A stretch of DNA of 64,000 bases from Mactromeris polynyma (GCA_032209605.1 JASFXZ010000027.1:6715372-6779371); one strand, 5' to 3'; shown: positions 32,901 to 42,900, numbered from the stretch's first letter. Program-made: numbers and translations. Notes: generated by a model not told the origin, from the letters alone.

Positions 32901-33983
32901 CAGAAGTCTTTGTCTATTGAAGACAATGTGTTTGCAGGTAAGTTATGATTTTCCTTATAAAGGTTACTTTCATGCTCGCTGAAGGAGGAGCATGTTGCTG
33001 CTTCATCCGTCCATCCCGCATTTTTTCACATCCTTTGAGGAGCATCAAGGGGGTCTACCCATAATCTTGTTCTAACATATTCTTAAGGTGACAAAGGTTC
33101 TTGTCTATTTGAGTTCAGTTATCATTCAAAATAAGGACAATAATTGTTACACTAGGTAAAATTGACGTACAATAAATCCACCAATGACCATTACATACAA
33201 TAGTAACTTAAATCATAGTACTAATCAGAATAAGATACGTCATATTGAGTACCTTATTGGTTTTGACACAGAAACCTTGCATCGTATGTTACTATGGCAT
33301 AAATTGTAAGTTAAATGATGAGATATTGTAGAATGAAAGGCATGAAAGGCAATGATAGCATTTGAAGCCTGAAGGTCGGATAATGTCAGATAATGTCGGA
33401 TAGTACTACAGTAGATGTAAGTCAAAGCTCGTCTCAAACTGAATTGCCTCATGTTTTATTTAGATGAAATGGAAGTGTGTAGCATATGAATCATTAGCCT
33501 CACAATAAACCCAGTGTTTCTTTTAAATGAACCAAAGACAAAGATAGCCGAGTCATCAATGTATAACTGCTGACATTAATTAATAAATATTTTGTTTAAG
33601 CTGTATATTTTCATTTCATTTAAGCAAGTATTAATTTAGTGTGTTGCTTTCATTTCTTTTTTTTCATTTTGAATGATTAATAGATGTGACAACTGCATGG
33701 ACAACTTTAACTAGTACAGTGCATTATACTTTACTTATTGCATCATGTTTTGGAATGTTTGATGTGTGGAATCTGGCTGTAAATACGATAATCAAATAAT
33801 ATGACTTATAAAAAGGACTTACTTGTTTCAAGAAAAAGAGGTGTTCAATTGTCCATGGTTCAAATGGTAAAAAAACCACTGTTTAAATTATTTCATTCAA
33901 CAGGTCCTGGAGAGAGCACCAGCTCACCTACAACTGTTAGAAGGAAGCAATTGAAGAAACGCCAGAAGACCATTGATGATTAA
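17716..33983 (+). CDS. NB-ARC (STAND) ATPase with TPR-like repeats, complete, 17 exons
   Basis: Exons: 17716-17902, 19665-19871, 20610-20736, 21614-21744, 22303-22467, 22501-22610, 23048-23182, 24143-24904, 26271-26418, 27165-27419, 27907-28003, 28980-29086, 30556-30801, 31154-31338, 32239-32382, 32736-32937, 33904-33983. They join in frame to 1095 codons plus stop. ATG at 17716 is preceded in frame by TGA at 17686. Residues 1-131 are unrecognised. P-loop GLGGQGKS is at 142-149, Walker B IMFYLDDCD at 274-282, sensor-1-like ILMTVR at 312-317, SPLAIS (GLPL-like) at 370-375, and LHPLV (MHD-like) at 497-501. About 610-950 is helical and TPR-like. The tail is Gly/Ser-rich, ending in a basic stretch. 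STAND ATPases of this design are signalling switches, often in immunity or cell death; the function here is not shown. Introns hold several minisatellites and MITEs. Confidence 0.88.
18170..18371. mobile_element. MITE (CRE-containing family), copy 2, in NB-ARC intron 1
   Basis: The inverted ends GAACGCTGCTGTATGATTTC and TAAATCCCCATAGCAGCACTC match the family at 7880 and 45303. The same insertion is present in copy B at 61181-61381, so it predates the segmental duplication. The internal octamer is mutated to TGACATCA here but intact in copy B. Confidence 0.65.
19665..19871 (+). CDS. NB-ARC/TPR exon 2
   Basis: The exon encodes DIGELDSARELKEQLQLLNL and further helix, ending FIGRSSELKLVYEKIE. 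F-I-G-R-x-x-E-L is the typical entry sequence of STAND NTPase domains. The acceptor is CCTCAG and the donor GTGATT, phase 1 to 1. The copy B equivalent is 62665-62871. Confidence 0.85.
20051..20059. other. Empty insertion site AACGAAGAG (copy A)
   Basis: In copy A this 9-mer occurs once. In copy B it is duplicated on both sides of a 402-bp TIR element (63064-63465). This is therefore the unoccupied pre-insertion site. Confidence 0.85.
20610..20736 (+). CDS. NB-ARC/TPR exon 3: P-loop
   Basis: The exon encodes VKCVCICGLGGQGKSCLARK, the Walker A loop of an AP-ATPase/NB-ARC domain, then PDMAVVRVDLR. The acceptor is TTGCAG and the donor GTAAGT, phase 1 to 2. The copy B counterpart would start just past the window end. 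Confidence 0.93.
20893..21044. mobile_element. 152-bp fold-back MITE with CAGGAGATTGTCATG ends
   Basis: The left half (CAGGAGATTGTCATG, then CTCTCCCTTTATCCC) is the reverse complement of the right half (GGGATAAAGAGAGATAACTC, then CATGACAATCTCCTG). It would form a long hairpin. Related half-copies lie at about 20440-20545 and 63890-63990, and an expanded copy at 28620-28945. Confidence 0.75.
21614..21744 (+). CDS. NB-ARC/TPR exon 4
   Basis: The exon encodes RDIERTIDVIKSML and ENILKQYLLNSTQ, helical segments following the P-loop. The acceptor is TTTCAG and the donor GTAAGA, phase 2 to 1. Confidence 0.8.
21955..22290. repeat. TCCTTGAAAA-rich interspersed repeat in NB-ARC intron 4
   Basis: Both flanks repeat CCTTGAAAA and AGTCCTTGAA motifs (21963-22055 and 22255-22285). 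The right end runs directly into the polypyrimidine tract of exon 5. I see no coding capacity; the family is not identified. Confidence 0.4.
22303..22467 (+). CDS. NB-ARC/TPR exon 5
   Basis: The exon encodes KVLYEISDPSVSSF and onwards to WSIRKHV. Two donors are possible: GTAAGT at 22464 (phase 0) would put a stop at the next junction, whereas GTATGT at 22468 keeps frame and joins HV-R-IMFYLDDCD. I choose the latter. The following intron is only 33 bp, unusually short. Confidence 0.7.
22501..22610 (+). CDS. NB-ARC/TPR exon 6: Walker B
   Basis: The exon encodes IMFYLDDCDSVLQND, a hydrophobic strand followed by D-D as in Walker B of NB-ARC ATPases. The acceptor is TTAATAG and the donor GTAAGT, ending in phase 0. 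Confidence 0.88.
23048..23182 (+). CDS. NB-ARC/TPR exon 7: sensor-1-like segment
   Basis: The exon encodes VKILMTVRVRLSSVYQ and ELLELEKEDAIQMFQEYS. The first matches the sensor/RNBS-B strand (K-I-L-x-T-x-R). The second matches the L-x-x-L-x-x-x-E-A-x-x-L-F helix of the NB-ARC ARC1 region. The donor is GTATGT. Confidence 0.88.
23250..23740. repeat. 28-bp minisatellite in NB-ARC intron 7, about 17 copies
   Basis: The unit is GTTGGTTGGTCTGYCAACTG followed by ATAGGCTG, with alternating C/T at one site. It starts about 65 bp after the exon 7 donor but contains no splice junction of that exon. Confidence 0.95.
24143..24904 (+). CDS. NB-ARC/TPR exon 8: ARC region, largest exon
   Basis: A single 254-codon exon with SPLAIS (GLPL-like) near its start and YSLHPLVFRFLSE (MHD-like) at about codon 141. 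Long helices follow, with LLPHM and ADILLSLVKKRRMFQ at the end. The acceptor is TTTCAG and the donor GTAAGC, both phase 0. Confidence 0.92.
25240..26090. repeat. 49-bp minisatellite in NB-ARC intron 8
   Basis: The unit includes GAGTGACAGTGGTGTGTTGG and TGATAGTGATTCGAGTGAGG, with a period of 49 bp over about eleven good copies. It is preceded by degenerate shorter units (GTGTCAGTGATGTGGGGGTA). Confidence 0.95.
26271..26418 (+). CDS. NB-ARC/TPR exon 9
   Basis: The exon encodes SEADRALKVKNNDVYIFWMV and KPDIAMKILDELSNGKFT, the start of the helical repeat region. The acceptor is TTTCAG and the donor GTATTT, ending in phase 1. Confidence 0.8.
26945..27122 (-). repeat. tRNA-derived SINE (family 2) just before NB-ARC exon 10
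   Basis: On the minus strand the head reads AGGCATAGTGATCAAGTGG (A box region), then CAAGTTCAAATCC (degenerate B box), then a body shared with 31385-31570 (CAGGAAGC, GTAAG). It lies about 45 bp before the exon 10 acceptor. Confidence 0.6.
27165..27419 (+). CDS. NB-ARC/TPR exon 10: TPR-like
   Basis: The exon encodes VHALFHKVKGTTYWKQFNY, TAQQHLELSLRFYEK and LDSAEHVLNQ, paired helices with the small/large residue spacing of TPRs. The acceptor is TTTTTAG and the donor GTAGGT, phase 1 to 1. The coding sequence upstream of 27165 in the same open frame is SINE and not exon. Confidence 0.85.
27907..28003 (+). CDS. NB-ARC/TPR exon 11
   Basis: The exon encodes ALSSVKEVVRVNEQTPNK and VAGELHWDIPR. The acceptor is TTTCTAG and the donor GTGAGT, phase 1 to 2, consistent with both neighbours. 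Confidence 0.8.
28620..28945. mobile_element. Expanded fold-back element related to 20893-21044
   Basis: It begins GATTGTCACAAGTTCTCTCC, ends near GGCAACCTCCTG, and contains tandem GGGATAAAGGGAGAGAACTC blocks in between. The arrangement suggests internal tandem growth inside a hairpin MITE in NB-ARC intron 11. Confidence 0.6.
28980..29086 (+). CDS. NB-ARC/TPR exon 12
   Basis: The exon encodes RFFTYFARIKLKRAMAAE and YLEHALEDINH, a TPR-like helix pair. The acceptor is TTTCAG and the donor GTAAAA, phase 2 to 1. Confidence 0.82.
29934..29993. mobile_element. 60-bp pogo/Tigger-like mini-MITE
   Basis: CAGTAGAACCTCA and the inverted TGAGGTTTTACTG bound a 60-bp element flanked by TA. GGTCTTATTATTGAGGTGGT in its centre is shared with the longer copies. 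Confidence 0.6.
30132..30561 (+). repeat. 61-64-bp array of the exon 13 splice acceptor
   Basis: Each unit ends in ATTATGTTGTACAG and continues GTATGAAGTTGTTTGATACT. The last unit is the true intron/exon 13 junction. Junction copies fall at 30190, 30251, 30312, 30376, about 30437 (TAGAG variant), about 30498 and 30556. The repeat thus duplicates the branch/pyrimidine region, the AG and the first exon bases. AG|GTATG in each unit could also serve as a donor. Confidence 0.95.
30556..30801 (+). CDS. NB-ARC/TPR exon 13: TPR-like
   Basis: The exon encodes MKLDKLLKLDKLDGFYAKLK, LRADIYVEKGLLDEALNDA and VYQVGRIYMLQGNDW, one or two TPR units. The start at 30556 is chosen because it joins the phase-1 end of exon 12; earlier array acceptors would insert repeat sequence. 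The donor is GTTAGT, phase 1. Confidence 0.88.
31154..31338 (+). CDS. NB-ARC/TPR exon 14
   Basis: The exon encodes DKAQKHWICASDYFDEVKD and LKRIERFYK, the last helix pair. The acceptor is TCTCTAG. The donor GTCTGT is weak, but the frame requires phase 0 here. Confidence 0.75.
31385..31570 (-). repeat. tRNA-derived SINE (family 2), better-preserved copy
   Basis: Minus-strand B box GGGTTCGAATC and A-box region AGTAGTTCGAAGGGTGGAGT are followed by a body shared with the copy at 26945. It lies in NB-ARC intron 14. Confidence 0.65.
31819..32036. repeat. 15-bp minisatellite in NB-ARC intron 14
   Basis: The unit is GTGTTAGTAGGCTAA, about fourteen nearly identical copies, two with GTTAA. There is no coding or splice content. 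Confidence 0.97.
32239..32382 (+). CDS. NB-ARC/TPR exon 15
   Basis: The exon encodes DLEAGAFEPEKKSSSKNKKQ and MVKKMFGGGGASFGANEG, the start of the low-complexity tail. The acceptor is TGTTCAG and the donor GTAAGT, phase 0 to 0. Confidence 0.82.
32736..32937 (+). CDS. NB-ARC/TPR exon 16: Gly/Ser-rich tail
   Basis: The exon encodes GETSGGGRRRDSGMGHSSFE, DSLSSGSGSMSE and LNLQKSLSIEDNVFAG. It is likely disordered. The acceptor is TTCTAG and the donor GTAAGT, ending in phase 1. Confidence 0.82.
33904..33983 (+). CDS. NB-ARC/TPR exon 17 (stop)
   Basis: The exon encodes PGESTSSPTTVRRKQLKKRQ then KTIDD and TAA at 33981. A strongly basic end, possibly a nuclear or membrane-contact signal (inference). 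The acceptor is TCAACAG. Confidence 0.82.
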
Positions 33984-36853
33984 CTTGAGGAATTTATGCA
34001 ACTATTTTTTTATGAGTTACATATTTCATAGATGAGTGTTTTCTTACACCTAAAGCAATTTGAAAATTATTAATCGTCAGACAAGGTTCAGGTATTATAC
34101 TTAATGAACATTGAATGACAAGTGATTTTATAATGGAATTGAAATTGAAGCCAAGCATGTTTATGCATTTTATTTCATGAGTTTGTAAAAATGTGTTTAT
34201 CTTTATGTTATATGCTTCACTTGATGTTTCTATTTGCAGTATGTATATCCTTTTAAAGCCTTTGTTTTACTACTTTGATTGTTTGAGTGTATAACTTGAT
34301 GCTTCTATTTGCAGTATGTATATCCTTTTAAAGCCTTTGTTTTACTACTTTGATTGTTTGAGTGTATAACTTGATGCTTCTATTTGCAGTATGTATATCC
34401 TTTTAAAGCCTTTGTTTTACTACTTTGATTGTTTGAGTGTATAACTTGATGCTTCTATTTGCAGTATGTATATCCTTTTAAAGCCTTTGTTTTACTACTT
34501 TGATTGTTTGAGTGTATAACTTGTTGTACTACTTTGATTGTTTGAGTGTATAACTTGTTGTACTACTTTGATTGTTTGAGTGTATAACTTGTTATACTAC
34601 TGGTATATATCCATACCTGTGATAATGAAAGACAAAATGTTTAAGGGGATTAATGGGATACATGTATCATCTCCTTCACCTTTTACTACAAAATGTAGTA
34701 GAAAATCTTTACCTAAATGGGAAATCTAGATTCCATATGGGGGATTCCCTTATCTTGTTCCTGAGCAGTAAGAATGTTACTATTGTTAAATTTCCCATTC
34801 AGGAATTTTGCAAATCAAAAAAGTTGCAAACAGATGTTCACAAAACGTGGAAATAAGTGTACCACATGAACTGTTGTGAATGAAGAAAATCTTGCTGGGT
34901 GATATTTTCACATTTTGGAATTCACATAATTGCAACCATTTCAGTGTGACAATCTGTACCACTGATACGGTGCACTATCTGTCAGACAGTGTAAGGGTCC
35001 CGTGTTGATCTTTCTGCGTGGACAGGTTTGTCAGAACACCAGTCTGGGGTTCCACTAGGGCTGAATCTCAAGGGTCAATGTGATATTTTTTTACTGGATT
35101 TTACGATTTATAAAAGAGAGAGAGAATAAGTTGCTAAAGGGAATGCCACATACATACGACAGTGCTAGCCAAGATACCTATAACTTAGAGAAAAATTTAC
35201 CCTTCAGCCAGAATCATGAAGGTCAAAACGTGGCTTTTTGGAAATTTTAGTGGTCATCTCCAGGGTCAAATGGAACATCTGCCAGTCAGCAAACTGTTAA
35301 AGAAGTGTGCATGTGTTGGACATTTCTAAGAAGACAATATGGTGTGTGCATGCTAACATTATGTTTATCGTTTAAATTCCTGCAATTATCCCAAAAGTAC
35401 TTTGCTTCATCGTGCCATTGGAAGAGTTTGTTATGTGCATTATGTAATAAGTGCCATTTATTTTTGTTTCTTTGCAAATTTTGTGTATGATGCATGCAAG
35501 TGTAGTATGCAGAATATGCAGTATGTCTTTTTGTTATGTCCAAACTTACTAATTTTCTATGAGCATTGTATGTGTGGACAATGTACAAACGGATCTCACA
35601 AAAATGTATTTGAAATTGAGTTGTAGATATGTTTTGATATTATTTTTCTATCTCCATTCATTTATTATGTAATTACTGTATGTAAAAACCATTTTACATA
35701 ATCAATAAGGAATGACATCCTGGTCAACGAAAATAGGACAGTTGACTCCCAATTATCTTCCAGAATACACTTTGCTCTATGCATATGCTATAGAAAGTTC
35801 CCACATTTACAATATTTACTTCCCTTGTTCTGAATGGTCAGCCGTATTGATAGGCAAATTTCCTTAACGTTTAGAGGGAATATAATATAAACGATGATAA
35901 AATAATCAGATATAAAAAGTAACTTATTTATTAAGCTCATGTGGTCAGATGACTCAGAAAGTTGATGAAAAAGTGGTTATCCATGCAAATTCTCTTGGTA
36001 TTTTCTCTATTATCACATATTTATGAATTACTCCTGTAAGTACTTATTAGTTTTGCCTATCAAAATGGCCGATGATTATGAACAAGGGAGGTAAGTATTG
36101 TAGATGTAGGAACTATCTATTGATTGTGACAAATTCGGGGGGGGGGGGGTAACATGCATGAAATACTTTGTTGACAAACTTGTATGCTAAATGACACCTT
36201 TGTCATTCTCAGATCCTGAAAAAATCACTCGGATACCTCAAAATTTCTTATTTATGTCACAGAAAAAAAATCTACTTTCGTTTTAATGTCTAAAATAGGT
36301 CACTATTGATTCAGAAATGGGACAATGTCAATTTCAATAAATTCACTTTATGACATGAAGCAAATTCGGGTAGTTTAAAAAAAGAAGAAAAGATGATAAA
36401 CTGAGTTAAAATTTAGTTTATAATGTGACAAAAATAGGCAACTGTAATCAGCTCAAAGTCAAAAAAGATTTTTTCATGAGATTTTTTCATGAGATTTTTT
36501 TTTTTTTACACATTCATGTTCGGCTTTTGTAATAAAATTTGTACAAATTTAATGTTTTTGTCATCACTGTCACAGAACAAACATTAAAGAGACTGCTCCT
36601 TGAAGAATAAAAAAATAATGTGCGCAATCCCAAACTTTTCGTTCTGTTACTGCTACTGTCCCAGAAGTTATTAACAAAACTTGCCATCTCTTTCCTTACT
36701 GAGAATCACTTCCCTAACGGGGCACAACATATCATGTCATCGATCTGTCAGTGCTGAGTTAACATGTCCGCTACTCAACATCATCAAATCAGCATAGCGT
36801 TCATCTGATGCACCAACATTGCACATTCTCATAGTCATACAATTGAAAATACA
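33984..36853. other. Intergenic between convergent NB-ARC/TPR and CLP1 genes
   Basis: No exon was recognised. It includes the NB-ARC 3' flank, the array at 34221-34590 and a G-run near 36140. No canonical AATAAA was found just after 33983. Confidence 0.5.
34221..34590. repeat. 75-bp array decaying into 34-bp units, 3' of NB-ARC gene
   Basis: Four units of about 75 bp begin TTGATGYTTCTATTTGCAGT and end GTTTGAGTGTATAAC. About three 34-bp units, keeping only the 3' half, follow. Each long unit carries an acceptor-like TCTATTTGCAG, but no following exon is seen. Confidence 0.93.
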
Positions 36854-36960
36854 TCACTGTATGTCCATAAACTGAATATCTGTCTGTAGTAATATATGCT
36901 TTGGTAGTGGGTGGGGTGATGGGGATAAAACTGTAAAACTTTGTTTATCTTGGTTAAATT
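36854..36960 (-). CDS. CLP1: CLP1 exon 12 (C-terminus)
   Basis: The exon encodes [20 protein letters not shown] and DIQFMDIQ then TGA, matching the conserved CLP1 end. The acceptor is ACATACAG. Its reading frame needs one base from the previous exon, but exon 11 supplies two. Confidence 0.82.
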
Positions 36961-39900
36961 CTGTATGTAAAACAAAAATATATAGTATAATCTCACATAA
37001 AGACCATCTCAATAAGAAGACCACCTCAAAATTAAGAACATAATTTGCAAGTCCATTTTCACGGTTTTGCTCTTTAATCAACCTCAATATTAAGACCATC
37101 TTAATAAGAAGACCAATTTTCAAGGGTCCCAAATGTGGTCCTATTATTGAGGTGTTACTGTATATATAAGAAATAGTATTTGATATTATACTGGAGAGAT
37201 GGGTTGACAGTATCCACAGATGGATAGATATTAGAAGTTCACTCCTAATTAAAGTAGTTGAAATAATATCTACACGTTATGGATAGATTTATATTAAACT
37301 GCAGCTCTAGTGCATGTATACAGCAGTGTATCAAATGTGTCTAACACGTTGGATAATTTACAATAAAGTCAAAGAACAAAGTAACTCTTTAGTGCAGGTA
37401 AGACTTACTGAGCATCAATTTGATTTCAAGAGTACTTGTATTGTCAATTTGGTTGAAATTTTAAGTTTCATTTGTTTCACTTGGTAATAATATCGTGCAG
37501 TAACAATGTGTACATTTTACAGGTACAAAAGTTTAAAGCCACCATTAACGTACTACTCGTGACAATTTTTAAATCCTGTCGAAACAAATACCACTTCAGA
37601 TATATACTGACCTACAGTATATAATACTTACAATACTATAAATCCAACAATATTTGTCTCTATGACATTATCGTCTGTAGAATCTGCACAGCTTACACTG
37701 AATACATGATGTAGTAGACTGGTACCTGGAAATGTAATAATATGTTATAGACTGGTACCTGGAAATGTAATAATATGTTATAGACTGGTACCTGGAAATG
37801 TAATAATGTGTAATAGACTGGGACCTGGAAATATAATAATATGTAATAGACTGGAACCTGGAAATATAATAATATGTAATAGGCTGGTACCTGGAAATAT
37901 AATAATTTGTAATAGACTGGTACCTGGAAATATAATAATATGTAATAGACTGGTACCTGGAAATATAATAATATGTAATAGACTGGGATCTGGAAATGTA
38001 AAAATATGTAATAGGCTGGTACTTGGAAATGTAATAAAATGCAATCCACACAGATCCACAAGTATGGAATACATACAATTATAAGTACTTACTGGGAGTT
38101 AAAGGAACAAGCTTTGTTTTGTTGTCTTGAGGTTTCATTCCTAACGGTAAACATGAATCTGGTAAATTTGGTGCTGAAAGATATAAATGTATCTTTAAGT
38201 AACAACAGTACCTGGAATACCACATCCAGAAATAGGCAAATTTTGTTTAGTTATATCTGGCATTATGATTAGGTTTAATATCAAATAATTTCTCAATCAT
38301 AATAAAGAAATTAAATAAAAAGTATCCTAAAAGCTGTAAATCTATTCACAGAGATATGATGTAAAACAATTATGTTGAAATAAATCAATTATAAAATGAT
38401 AAATGTAACATATAATATTTTACCTCCAATTTTATAGATCTTGATATCCGCAGCTTTCACTTCAAAAGTGTGAGGAAATAGCGAGTTCTTATTACCATAG
38501 AAATATTCACGCACCTTCGCATCTCTTGCATCTGATCTTGCTGTCTGATTTCTCTCTACAACCTATGTAATAGTCAATGAAATATTTAGATTTTTCCTAT
38601 GTTTTGGAATAGTAGTTATATACTGTTGCTATATATAACGTATAATGGTATTGCAAGATAATTTCTTACAACTTTCAACTGTCCATGAAGTTTAAAAACA
38701 AGACATCACTGTAGAATACATGCACATTGTGGGGGGAAATTGTCTGTTTAACTTTTAAAGTCTAAGCTCAATTTTCCTCAGTGCAAATGTTCAAATTAAC
38801 GAGAAATGTTCCATACACATGGCAATCCTGTTCTATTCCAATTTAATTTTTAATGACATGGTGTTTTATATGCTTGCTTAAGTCCTTTAATGTATGAAGT
38901 AGCTTGTACAGGTCATGAACAACTTAGACATCATGTCAAGTTACTGAATTCTTTATATAACTTATATTTTGTCACCTCCTATTAGAAAAGAGGTGTCCAT
39001 CATTTAAAGGTTTATATGTTATTTTCATAAAATGATACAATCAGTTCCCAAGCAGAAAAAATAAAGCTATGTCAGCACCATTATAATACTTACCCCTCCA
39101 GACTTCGGGAGTAAAATGATTCTGACAAAATCGGGCATATCTCTCTTCAACTCATTATAGAGTCGTTCTTGGTCCATTACCGCTATCACATCCACTATAA
39201 AATAAATCAACCAATCTTTTACTATTGTATTGTAAATGCATTGATTTAAATTTGTATATAACAAGACAAAAAATTCCAGTAAAAATTCCAGTAAAGAACT
39301 AAATGAATTTTTAGAGTGCAGCATTAATGGTGGTTAGGTAATGAGATGATGGCAAACATAATAATAATTGTGTAAGTACATGTATATTCAACAAGACTAA
39401 AAATTTCCGGTTGAGGACCCGATGCATTTTTCTAGTGCAGCATTTTCAGTAGGTAAGTAAGAAGGCAGACATACACCTTTAAAATTTTGTTTTTTGTGAA
39501 CTATGAGGCAGTGTGGGTACGTTTGTGTGCAGTCCTAGGTATAAGGTTGTGAACTATGAGGTAGTGTGGGTACGTTTGTGTGCAGTCCTAGGTATAAGGT
39601 TGTGAACTATGAGGTAGTGTGGGTATGTTTGTGTGCAGTCCTAGGTATAAGGTTGTGAACTATGAGGTAGTGTGGGTATGTTTGTGTGCAGTCCTAGGTA
39701 TAAGGTTGTGAAGCCTGATAAATGAATACAAAAGTAATTCATCACATGTACTGTCACAGTGGTCAATCACAAACATACTTCTCATCAATATATCATAATA
39801 ATTCAAACATACAGTCTGGACTAGTTTTACGACAACCTTCTATCCAAATACTTGGCATAATCTGACATCCTGATGTATCTTCCTGGGCATGTTGAATTGA

Positions 39901-42900
39901 AATGAGCTATTCAAAACCATGTTTTATTCGATTTAAAGTTTCGGACCTGAAAAATTTCAATGAATGAGGTCAAACTGTATTTCAATTCCATTTCACTACT
40001 GGACAAATTCTGGATGACATAAACCTTCTGACACTGCAAACATATAACCTGTCAACAAATACCTGAGTACACTTAGCATGTTTACCTTCGAATGAGCCAG
40101 CTGCATGTTTTAATGAATCGGCTGCATGTTTTAATGAATCGTAGCCTGATCCTCTAACCCAGCCTCCTGTATTCACTATCACACCACTGTGGTTTACTGA
40201 AACAGAACAGAAACATAGTACCAACCTGAAAAGAAACAATACTTCATATCGACTGGCTACCTATACAGTATTACCTCAATAACAAGACCACCCATGGAAG
40301 CTGCTCTTCTTATTGAGGAGGCGCCTAAATATCGGGGTTGAATAAAGAGCAAAACAGTGAAACTGAACTTGAAAATTGTGATCTTAATTTTGAGGCAGTC
40401 TTATCATTGAGGTGGTCTTTAATTGAGGTTTTAGTGTAGTACATTTACAGCTAACCATTGCCCTCTTCTGCACTCAGCACATATGTTTTCAGATACAATG
40501 ATGATATATTACAAATGAATGTATATTATTCTTTTCCTCAATGTTTACCGATAATTGTTTTGCTTCTGCTCGTCGCTGACTCTAAAATCTTTTACTGAAT
40601 GTCTCAACTAGCTGTTGCAATTAATGTGAAAACATGACGTCATCTTAATTGCGTTTTTCTCAGAAACGTTGCTCAGTGCATTTGGGCCAAAAATCTCTGA
40701 GACTGCCACATTTATGTAAGTCAAGAGGGTCAGCTTTTTGCAGATATTTTCAAAGAAATTATTTTCACAGAAATAAACAAACTACAAAAACAACTAATTT
40801 AAAACGTACGAATAGTTGCAAGGTTTACAGTAGGTGGAACAAAATTCTACCTTTTTATATGAATCACATTTCATATTGATGACATCAGCAAGACGTGACA
40901 CAAGCATATTATATAATGTGAGATTTTTTGACGGAGTTGTATGACCAAAATGAAACACTAATGGAGCACTTTGTGTGAAACCTTCTTCAATATCAGCTGG
41001 ACGTTCAATTACATATGCCCCAATGGTCCCAGGTATGGCCACCTGACCCTGAAAGTAAGTAGACATCAGTAGGAACCTTGTGTTAACAATCAACAATATT
41101 TTACAGATACATGTTACCAAGGACAAATAAACCGTGGATTCAAAACAGGTTGGTATATGTAATTGTTCGAACTCTCACGAGCGTTGAGATTATTTTTCCG
41201 AGATTGAACGATTGGAACACCTCGTACAATTCTACAAAAATGATCCATGATAATAGCAGAGATGTTCCGATTACCAGTAAAAAATTGGCGATGTCCACCA
41301 TCTTGTTTCTGAATCCAGAGAAGCTGACATTTTAAACTGCCATAATCGTCGTGTTTACAAACAGCTATACGTATAATATTCGTGTTTATCTTGTTGGTTG
41401 CATGTATGCATTTTTTGGTTCAATACTGAGTTGTAAGACTGAAGGAGTGCGTTTAATCGGATGAAATTTGATTAAAATCCTAAGGATTGTGGGTAAATTG
41501 CATGCTAAGGACTGTGAGAAAAATAATTTCTTCTTTCACCGATATCAGCCTGTTTTGAATCCATGGTTTATATGTCTGTGATGTAATAAGAGACCAAAAA
41601 AATTGGTCCTAAATTCACTAAGATATCTTGTAATAAAAGCCATTCAACTAAAGCTGCATCTAATTAAAAGTTGATACACTGTGATCTTCAATTCATATAT
41701 ACTAGAGATGGCAATTTTGATATTTGAAAATTCAGTCAACCTTCCAAAAGGTATATTCAAACATTCAACTTTCATCCATTAAAAATGGCATCAACTGCGT
41801 GTTTATCATTTTTTCTAGCATACATGCGTTAATGTATGTTGCATACAAAAAGCTTGTAACCCAACAAAAAGAAAACTATAGGGTCACTTATTTCAACTTG
41901 TTCATGAAAGTGAAAACAAAATGGAAATGTCTAGTTGAATCTATAGACCTTTGTTCAGCTATATGTGCTGGATACTAAATTTCAATCATAAATGATACAG
42001 TGTTACATAAAGAAATTTTAATTCATTTCATCACGGACTTATATACATGGATTCGCGACAGGCAGATATCCGTGAAACGGTATGAACGAATAAAAAACCC
42101 ATAATCCTTAGCGCGCAATTACCCACAATCCTTAGCGCGCTCGGAAAGTATCGAAGATTGCCGATTTTTATCGATCGACTAAAGTCGGCAAACTCCGTTC
42201 ATTTCCGTCCGTTTCAGACTCTGTTGATTAAATGTCCGTGTAATTTACAAAATGAGATAAACAAGTTGGTAATTTTCCGCTTTAATTCTGATATTTTCAT
42301 CGAAGTTTAATTGTATTGTTGATGTTGTTTATTAATACATTTCCACGCCAATTTGATAGTTTAAAAGACTGCTGTGAAAACAATTTGGGTTAAATAATCT
42401 TTAAAAAGGTGTAAAAATCGACCAAACAATGGATGTAGATCACGCAAGCAATATGCCATCATGACATTTTTATGTACACAAGTCTGCTATTTTCACCAGC
42501 ACAAGGCGTAAAAATCAATATTAAAGTAGGTCAAATCCAGGTATTTATTGTCTGTGCAGCAATTCTTGTGACATCAATTTTATTTTGAACAAGAATTAAC
42601 ATTCCAATATGTTTGAAGTCGCTGGCTAAGTCTTTGAAGTAAATATTTTTGGATGACAGATGCAGCCCCATTGTGCAAATTACGTATTGAGATCAAAGAT
42701 TGATATGACCTTATCGTTGAAATTATCAATGGGATTAATTATATCTAACAGGAAATTAACACATAATAAAGATCTCCTGGGGTTTTATGACTCTTGTGTT
42801 TTTACAGCTGACACATGGGGCATTTAGTGACTAGTAGGACTAATCTTCTGTCTAGGGCGTGGCTTACGAATTGCAAAACAATTAGCATCAACCAATCAGA

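Noticed and set aside
37668..38078. 136-codon minus-strand frame with repeated [11 protein letters not shown]
   Set aside because: Product of the 33-bp acceptor array. The real coding part here is CLP1 exon 11 in another frame. Possible inclusion of units by alternative splicing is noted as a finding.
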